Below, piece by piece: positions 56,921 through 64,000 of a stretch of 64,000 bases of DNA. The notes below the pieces were generated by a model. That model had not been told where the DNA came from. It saw only the letters and a list, made by a program, of their open reading frames with translations, and ran no database searches. Every line of letters starts with the position of its first letter. The stretch's first letter is position 1. Source of the stretch: Balaenoptera acutorostrata (lineage: Eukaryota; Chordata; Mammalia; Artiodactyla; Balaenopteridae). A program made the position numbers and the translations under genes. Where the stretch lies: positions 40,965,641-41,029,640 of the forward strand of contig NC_080074.1 in the NCBI RefSeq assembly GCF_949987535.1, in the 5' to 3' direction.

Positions 56921-57356
56921 TTTTTTCCCCTCAAACGATCTTTATTTTCAAATCTAACATTTGAAAGTACTAGGTAGATAGAGCAAATCTAATCTACAAG
57001 GAAGATAAACAGGCTTTCAGAGACACCATGGCCAGATCTCCTCCCCGCTTCCACCAAACTCTCTCACTTCCACCTCCCCTGACCAGAACCAACTGGGCCC
57101 ATCCTCAACTCAGCTGAGCCCAGCTCAGCCTCACTGCCATTCTCGACAACGCTTTTATGCTTCAGACCAAAAGTCTGGTTTGCTTTTGTCCATGTGCCTA
57201 GGGAGACAACACTTAATACTGGGAACATATCACTACCTCTTAAAGCCCAAATGAGAAAAAATTTAATCTTAGATAAGGTCAGGTTCTTCTCCCAAGAAGA
57301 AACAAGGACCCAGGCACTGCCCTGCAGAACCCTCCTCCAGTCAGACTGATGTACCA
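56921..57356 (-). pseudogene. Candidate processed retrocopy of an unidentified transcript
   Basis: The plus strand begins with a T-run (56920-56926) and, 15 bp further, TTTATT (56941-56946). On the minus strand this reads AATAAA, a short spacer, then poly-A, the signature of a processed mRNA 3' end. The upstream 400 bp is GC-richer than its surroundings and matches no repeat I know. Imperfect 11-bp direct repeats flank it: 'catgcagctat' at 56903-56913 and 'cttgtagctat' at 57358-57368. A 102-codon minus frame (57064-57372) crosses it without a recognisable domain. It may be a 3' UTR fragment. The source gene was not recognised. Confidence 0.55.
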
Positions 57357-57369
57357 GCTTGTAGCTATT

Positions 57370-57700
57370 CATACTCCCTGCTTTCCTATTTTGCGTCTTG
57401 ACCTTGCTACTCCCTGCAGAGAAGATTCATTTCTTATCTGCAAGTCCAAATCCTCAAATTCAGCTCAAGGTCTACCCGCCCACCAAATCTTCCCTGATTA
57501 CTCAATTGAATACTTTTTCCTTTGGCAATACCATACTTTTGCTGGCACCTTTTATATGGCACTTACAATTTTACATTGTATTTTAGTTATTTAAATACAA
57601 ATCTCATTTCCCTAATCCACTATCAGCCACTTTATGGCAGGATTCAAATCTCATTTTATGGATAATAACTCCTTGCATGTACTAAATATGTTTTTAAAGT
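57370..57700 (+). mobile_element. L2-like LINE fragment
   Basis: 'caaattcagctcaaggtcta', 'ccaaatcttccctgattact', 'tttatatggcacttacaatt', 'ttacattgtattttagttat', 'ggcaggattcaaatctcatt' follow the sense order of L2 3' sequences. Confidence 0.65.
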
Positions 57701-58705
57701 AAATGAACAGTTTCCATTACAAAATAAATTATATTTAAATAGCTTATTGAAAGAGAAAATAATTAATCTTCTTCCTCTCTAACATTGGTTTATCTTGCAT
57801 TTTACTTCCTTCCCAACTAGGAATTGTGCTTAGTGACTGAAATTTTCCTATCACTTCCTAAACTATCCAATTAACCGCATTAAAATGATCAAAACCAAGA
57901 CTTTCTTAATTCAAATTTTTGATATATGGACTTTTGATCAAGTAATATAAGGAATGAAGTTAGCCATTTATTAAATTAGAGTATAACAAGCATCTTCAAA
58001 TGAAGGCTTTGATAGTCAGCATTTTTGTTCACTTCTCAGATCTCTCTCATCTAGAATGAAAATTTTTTAATAAAGAGACGTGTCATAAAAGAAACTCTCC
58101 ATCCTCATTTTTTAGGTCAGATATAAAAGAGATTTTCCTTCACTTTGCCTAATGGATAGCTAGTGAAGAAAAAGAACGGTTTTCTGCTATCTCATTCCTT
58201 TAAAAGGCTGGGATCCCTAAGCAGCTTTGCCAAACTAGAAGAGTTGCTGTCATGAAGCAGCCTGAGTTTAAATTCTGATCCACCTTACCGGTTCTAATTT
58301 GTGAAACAAATATATTTCCAGCAGAAAGCTTCAGGCTTGTCCCTCTTTCCGAGCACCTCTAATAAAGAAGAGCTGTGAGAGAATTATTTTTGTGCCTGCT
58401 TCTCAGTATAACTGCTGCATGTATTGTGTTGTGTACGAGAGACTCCAGGAATCTACACGGTTTTCTGAACATGTGACTTTATGCTCCTGGACCTCTAGGA
58501 TGGAAAGTCACAATACGAAAGAGGAGATTTCTTATATGAGTGATGTTTCTCAGGCATCTGAAGATTTGAGGTCACCAAGCAGTCCTCAGCCAATTGTTTG
58601 GAAAGAAACGATATCTTTATTAACAAAAGGGAAATGAGGCAGAAAGATAAAGAGTTTTCCTTGCACTTGCATGAAATGTCATAGCAAATAGCTTGGGAGA
58701 TAAAC
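57701..58705. other. Unassigned sequence
   Basis: About 1 kb without a recognised gene or repeat. The frame at 58392-58637 (81 codons) has no recognisable domain. Confidence 0.4.
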
Positions 58706-58709
58706 AAGC

Positions 58710-58870
58710 TGGAATCGAGACCTGCATTTGTTGGACTACAAGTAAATTACATAATCTCTAGAAACTTCCATTTCTTCAATTGCAAAATGGATATAATCAT
58801 GTCACCTAAATAGTGTTATGACAATTAAATGTGCTATTTCATATAAAGTGCCTAGCACTTTTCTTGATAC
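58710..58870 (+). mobile_element. MIR SINE
   Basis: 'agtaaattacataatctcta', 'aattgcaaaatggatataat', 'agtgttatgacaattaaatg', 'tgctatttcatataaagtgc', 'ctagcacttttcttgata' match the 3' half of sense MIR. Confidence 0.87.
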
Positions 58871-58929
58871 ATTTTTCTAAACTATTAGCCTTATGAATAT
58901 TTATAATTTAGAATGGAAGCTTCTCGCAG

Positions 58930-59485
58930 CAGACACTGACTACCTAAACAACCACTCCACTTTATGTTGTCCTAATAGATCTTGAATTTGTATACATTTC
59001 TACCCTCTCCTACAATAGTCATATGGCTGAGTGAATCTGACATCACCCCTCAACTCTAGCAGCGGGTCTGATTTGTGTAAGAGTAATTCCCATCAAGCAG
59101 TCCAATGCTGGCCAATGATACTAACCTCTCCTCAGAGGTTATTTGGAAGCTCTGGGGACTGATCTTTCTTGCTCATAAAAGAGGTGCAGAAAGCCCCTCT
59201 TTCTACACCTCTGATGTGAACATGGAAGCATGTGTGCTACTGGCAGCCATCCTAACACCATGAGGAAACATTCAGAGAACCAACCTCAGGATGAAGCCAA
59301 GGTTAAAGCATATAGATGGAAAGCACATTGTCCTTGATGATATCACTACATCACTGGATCAACAAGCCTCTCCCTATCACTACTCCGTTAGTAATGTGAG
59401 TCAATACATTTCTTCATTGTTTAAACTATTTTGATTTTGGTTTTTCATTCATTGCCGCAGAAGAGTTCTAACTCATACACTCAGG
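58930..59485 (+). mobile_element. LTR-like interspersed repeat (MaLR/ERVL-like)
   Basis: 'aggttatttggaagctctgg', 'ctactggcagccatcctaac', 'accatgaggaaacattcaga', 'cctcaggatgaagccaaggt', 'gtccttgatgatatcactac' and the ending 'cgcagaagagttctaactca' match a common mammalian LTR-like repeat. Ends and subfamily not fixed. Confidence 0.55.
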
Positions 59486-59975
59486 GTAGTGAATGGAGAA
59501 TTTCATTTTTAAGAAAATATTAAAAAGTGAATTCAATAATCCTTTTAAACAATTTGATCTTTTAAATCCATTTCCAATGTGCAGCCAGAGAATAAGGGAA
59601 AGATACCCTTAGTTTCTCTTGGAAATTATACTGTAGTAAGGAGGAAATCTGAAGGAAGGGAAAAGTCAATTGCATGCCTCTTTGTGAACAAATATCCCTA
59701 ACAATTTCTCTGCATCCCATAACTATTTACTGTTTATACAGATTTCTTAAAAGTCATTTGCTTGAGCAGTCTTAACACGTGAGGCACATAACTTTCTTGT
59801 TTTCTACATGACTTTTCCCACAAAAATAAATAAATGAATGGCATTTCTATCGATACATGACTTTTTCCTGACTGTTCCCACAAAAACAAGCAAACAAATG
59901 AATGCTATTTCATCACTCTTCCAGTATAACATCATTTCTCCCATAGTTTAGTTATTAATTATGCTGATCATTTTC
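59486..59975. other. Unassigned sequence with a local duplication
   Basis: No gene seen. A roughly 60-bp segment is imperfectly duplicated: 'tacatgacttttcccacaaa' at 59804 and 'tgactgttcccacaaaaaca' at 59870, each followed by 'aaaca/aaataaa..atgaatg..atttc'. Confidence 0.5.
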
Positions 59976-59979
59976 AAAT

Positions 59980-60650
59980 GTTATCCTTCCCCAGACTTCT
60001 TTTGAATTGCAACACTATACATTTATCTGCCTCCTGGAAAATTTTACTTGCAATTTGGCAACTTAAATCTAGTACCCAAAAGTTGATATCATTTTTTTCC
60101 TCCAAAACTTAATCTCTCTTCTGTTATCCCCATCTTAGTGAATGCTATTGTTATTCATCCAGTCTCCCAAGTTATTTTATATTCTTTCCAGACTCTTCCT
60201 TGTCACCAACCTCCAAGAATGACCAAGTACTGTCAATTATATCAGCTTATCATCTCTCAAGGTTGTTTTCTTTCCTGCATTTCCACTGCTTCTACTTAAG
60301 TCAGGCTTTCATCATTTTGGGGCTTATCTATCAAATTATGCTTCCAATTTGTCAAATTGCCTCTAGTGTCTTTTCTCTTGCACTTATCACCCACAGTGTT
60401 GCCAACTTTTCATTCATCAAACTAGCTGTCATGCCATTTTCTGCAGCCCATTGCCTGTTGAAAATATCTAAATAAAACAGGTTTTTAAAATGATCTACGC
60501 CTGGCTAACTTTACAACTTCAACTCTTACAGGCCTTCACCATCTACCTTTCACAGCATTCTTTCTTAGGCCACAACTCTCTCTGATCAGGATCCTAAATT
60601 GCCCTCTATACCATTTAATTGCCTACCTGCTCTGACTAGATCACGAGATC
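59980..60650 (+). mobile_element. L2 LINE
   Basis: Long sense L2 piece: 'ttattcatccagtctcccaa', 'gactcttccttgtcaccaac', 'agtactgtcaattatatcag', 'tgcatttccactgcttctac', 'atgccattttctgcagccca', 'acaggccttcaccatctacc', 'ttaggccacaactctctctg'. The 91-codon frame at 60200-60475 lies in it. Confidence 0.85.
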
Positions 60651-61885
60651 TTCTATGCATCATGAATATGCATCATCTAGCTGAGTGATGGCACAGAAGA
60701 GGTGGTCTGTACTTGTTCATTAAATTAATAATGAATGGACAACTTCCAAGACTGTTAGAAATGATAGCAAAACCCATAGTAATCAACCAAAAATGAGAAA
60801 AATTTGAGTAGTGTTCATACATTAATAAAAGAAAATTGATAAACTAACATAAAAATTCTCACTCTAAAGGCATTCTGAAAGGGAATTTGCCTTTCCTGTG
60901 CACCAAAATCTTGACCACAACTCAGAAGTCTGATTTTAAGAATATATATTGGTTCTTTTTCTTGATACTTTATGTACAAAGGAATCAAAGAAACCAAAAG
61001 GATTAGATGTGAACATCTAGACTATTGAGTAGTTTGTTTATTGCCAGATCACTTCTTTTTCCTTTTGTAGGGAACTTTAAAAATTCTTTTTAAACTATGG
61101 ACTCTAAAGACCAACTAAACGTGTAAATGTAAATGAGAAGCAATTTTTACAGAATGTACTTCTGAGAGCCTAAATATCCAAATGATATTGATCTGGCAAA
61201 ATATGTAACTAGGTTATTTTGCTTCAAACATCTATGGAATTGCCCTTTTAAAATTATTTTCACTGATGAGATCCCAACGCCTCAAAAAACCAGCATTATT
61301 ACTTATTCCAGAAATCCATTTATTTAATCAGAAACCATTTTCTTTACATTCATTGAACAGATATCCTGTATTAATATACTCTGTGTCTCACTGTGGATAA
61401 AACAGTAATCAAAAGGGACCGAAATTCTTGGCTTCTAGATGTTTATCTTCTAATGATGCGTAATATCTACCTCATCTCTTCTGCTCCCTGAGTCCACATT
61501 AAACACACACACACACACACACGCATGCATGTGTGCAGATATACTGGGTGGGGTGTGGAGAGAGCTCTGGGTGATATTGATATTGGCACCTTGAAGTTAA
61601 GAAAATCAGTAAATTTATATTGATTGATAAAAGTTTATGAGTTTTTTCTTTTTTTTTTACTAATCTAGCCATGAAATTTGAATTACTGCTGTTGTTCAAC
61701 TTTAGTAATAGGTTTCCTTATGCATAATAGTATTCACTGTGACTAAGAGAGGTAAGAGAATAGTCATTTTTTTATCAATTGCTATAATCCTTTATATAAA
61801 ATATATTTAAAACCTATTAGGTTAATACTTGTAACTTTTACTTTTATTTATATTATAAATTAAAATATTTTGCTACCCTAGAATA
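60651..61885. other. Unassigned sequence with a CA microsatellite
   Basis: No gene seen. A (CA)n run of about 20 bp lies at 61503-61522. Confidence 0.45.
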
Positions 61886-61889
61886 AGAA

Positions 61890-62190
61890 CTTGCAGTTCT
61901 GGTGACCCTGTGGTGGGTGATGTAATGTGGATAATACTGTCAAAGTCTTTCCTTACACATAATAATGAGAAAGTGTACAAAACACTTGGCTATTCTACGG
62001 TAGTTATTAATTGCCTGTGTAATACAGTAGTTGGTCCTTTAACCGAAGCTGATTGAGTTAATAATTGAATGTTTGAAATATTGATTCACCGCTGGCTTTC
62101 TCTATATGTTTGAATTTACCATGGTAACCATGAATTGGTTTTGTCACTGCATTGTATATTGCTTTAAATTAAACTGATGGGATTAATAAC
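61890..62190. other. Repeat-poor block, candidate regulatory element
   Basis: No repeat family recognised. Dense short motifs typical of conserved enhancers: the near-palindrome TTTACCATGGTAACC (62115-62129) resembling an RFX X-box, homeodomain-like TTATTAATTG near 62006, and HNF1-like GTTAATAATTGAAT near 62057. There is no open frame. Function is inference. Confidence 0.35.
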
Positions 62191-62710
62191 TGAATGGAAA
62201 TTATAAAAGCTGTACAGCTGATGTTTCATATTCTTGGTTATTTTCTATCTATTATGCTCACATACAGACTCTATAACTTCCCATCCGCCTATTACCATCA
62301 ACAAAGCAATAGGTTATGCCTTTTAAACCTCACTTATCTTAATCAATGTACTAATGTGGACATCATTTTTACATTTTCATTATTTTTAATTCTAAAGGAG
62401 TATTTGAGAAGTTATAATATTGAAATGTGTATATTTATATAATGATATTAAAAATTGCAGTACTTAACTATACTTTCACCATAATTCTTGTTACTTTATC
62501 TTTTCTTTGAAGGGATAACACATTTATTTTGAAATATCACATAAATACATATATTTGTTTTTCATAAAATAGTGGAATCACCTTATTTTATGGGCTAGAA
62601 AGTAGAAGATTAATTTTTTTTTAAATTATTTGCCCCAGTCTATCAGTAACAGAGCAGAGAACAAAGGGAAATTTTTCTATTTGATTTACTTCCAGTTTAC
62701 CTTTTGTAGA
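62191..62710. other. Unassigned AT-rich sequence
   Basis: No gene or clear repeat seen. A short antisense MIR-like trace may lie at 62585-62665. Confidence 0.35.
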
Positions 62711-62714
62711 ATTT

Positions 62715-62885
62715 TTTCCGTCAGGCACTGCCAGAATAATCTTCTGGAGGTCAAAATTTTTATCATATTTGTATCCTATTCTAAAAGTTTTAATGACTTT
62801 CCATTACCTATATAATTTCTCCCAGTCTTTGACCTGAAATTCAGAGCCCTACATAATCTGACCAATCCCCTCAATTTTATTTTTT
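62715..62885 (+). mobile_element. L2 LINE 3' fragment
   Basis: 'gtcaggcactgccagaataa', 'taaaagttttaatgactttc', 'cattacctatataatttctc', 'gacctgaaattcagagccct', 'acataatctgaccaatcccc' match sense L2. Confidence 0.85.
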
Positions 62886-63890
62886 TAAGTATGTTGAACT
62901 CAAGTTCTACCTATAGCAAAAATATAAGAAGATGTATATTCTAAAAATAATCCTGTTATCAATATGGAGAATGAATTGGGGGAGAAACTTGAGGCAAGCA
63001 AGCTGGCTAGGTTCTACTATTAGTTCATATGAGAGATAATAAACGGGGTTTACAGAGAGACAAGCAAACCCCTTTGGGACATGCCTCTTATAACAGCAGT
63101 CTTTAACTGTAGGGCTTAATATAGTAAACATTAAGGGGTATTAGATGTAATATAGCTAATTTATTTAAGGAAGTCATAATCCTGTGGTCACTTTATAGCT
63201 GGAGCCTCTCTGCTCTACGCCAAAAGACCATCCCTGTGAACACAAGTTATCCAGCAAGAACAACATTTATACACCTTACTATAAAACCAAGAAACATTTT
63301 AAAAACCTCACTATAATTTTATTGCTCAAAGTGTATTAGAATTAAGTTTGTTTTTTGTTTTTTTTGTGTGTCTGTGTTTCTTTTTCTTTCTTTCTTCTTT
63401 TTTTTTTGAATTGTTTTTGTTCCAAGTGCAAAATTTCAGGTGGTCAATTAAAGAATTATACTTAAGAAATCATGGTGAAGACTCCATAAATAACTCAATT
63501 CATTTCAATTAATTTCAACAGGTTATCCTTGAGGGCCTACTGCATTCAGTGCATAATTGATGGAACTGTTTTGACTTGAAAAATGAGATACTGAGTTGGG
63601 GGGGGGTGGAAGTATTATAAGAATTGACTTTTACTTTTTGAAAGAAGATGTATTCTTTAATGTACTGTAATGAAAGTTGTCCAAAGGCAACTGTCAGCTT
63701 AATATTAGAAAGAACTTAACAAGTTAGAAATATCTAAAAGTGAAATAGGTGATGGTGTGCCAATCTCTGTTTCATCAGAGAAAGAAAGGTCTCTTTTTCA
63801 CACTTTGGTAATCTGCATTCATATGTTGAGTGGAAGTTTGGCTTAAATTATTTCTAGGCTCATTCTATGAATGGTAACATAAGGCAGATA
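62886..63890. other. Unassigned sequence
   Basis: No gene or clear repeat seen. T-rich run at about 63350-63420 and a G8 run at 63599-63606. Confidence 0.4.
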
Positions 63891-63894
63891 AGAG

Positions 63895-64000
63895 AACAGA
63901 AAACTGGGGGCTTGATACCTGGCCCTGGTTGTGATATTTACTAGCTGATTGAATTAGGTCAGGTACTTCAACTGTAAACCTTAAATTCCTTCATATCAGC
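63895..64000 (+). mobile_element. MIR SINE, cut by the window edge
   Basis: 'gatacctggccctggttgtg', 'atatttactagctgattgaa', 'gtcaggtacttcaactgtaa', 'accttaaattccttcatatc' match sense MIR. Confidence 0.75.

Noticed and set aside
57064..57372. 102-codon minus frame as a gene
   Set aside because: No recognisable domain and it extends past the 5' limit of the candidate retrocopy into L2-like sequence.

Overview
The window is mammalian, very probably cetacean, non-coding DNA. The best evidence is three long tRNA-derived SINEs of the CHR type (12445, 25987, 41296) and two short antisense SINEs of the same lineage (about 10253 and 43000). CHR SINEs are shared by cetaceans, hippos and ruminants. I see no BovB or Bov-tA/ART2-type ruminant repeats, which points to a whale or dolphin. 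The L1 subfamilies, with several different 5' UTR and 3' UTR types, fit a cetartiodactyl genome. All family names rest on recognition by eye, not on a database search.

I find no intact host protein-coding gene, rRNA, functional tRNA or CRISPR array. Every long open reading frame I could interpret belongs to a transposon remnant: L1 ORF1/ORF2, a Tigger1-type transposase, or chance frames in L2/SINE sequence. The window reads as a gene desert or a large intron, built by nested insertion of repeats over a long period.

Layout: 1-2053 is an antisense L1 whose 5' UTR is joined directly to the ORF2 endonuclease region. 2054-10700 is old sequence with L2, MIR and LTR remnants, including an MLT1-type solo LTR with a perfect 5-bp target duplication (4490-4932), and a repeat-poor block (about 6020-6550) that may be a conserved element. 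10713-13330 is a nearly full-length Tigger1-type DNA transposon split by a SINE. 15113-20888 is a full-length but inactivated L1 with a 17-bp target duplication. 21180-21360 is an AT-rich palindrome plus a TA microsatellite. 21360-29390 is mostly unassigned sequence with L2, a hAT-type element and a young-looking SINE. 29390-35560 is an old antisense L1 interrupted by a younger sense L1 (30391-32998).

37580-39199 is an L1 with a 5' inversion typical of twin priming. 40085-43800 holds L2, an antisense L1, a SINE, an LTR-like element and L2 copies hit by a SINE. 45880-49965 is an antisense L1 with both ends present but most of ORF2, including the reverse transcriptase, deleted. 50612-51590 and 54181-55850 are 5'-truncated sense L1s. 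56921-57356 is a candidate processed retrocopy of an unidentified transcript. 57350-64000 is L2/MIR/LTR remnants plus a repeat-poor block (61890-62190) with a near-palindromic RFX X-box-like site.

There is no operon-like or cooperative gene system here. Leads worth checking are the ORF1-less L1 junction, the modular L1 UTRs, the retrocopy and the possible regulatory blocks. Nothing I saw amounts to a clearly new biological system.
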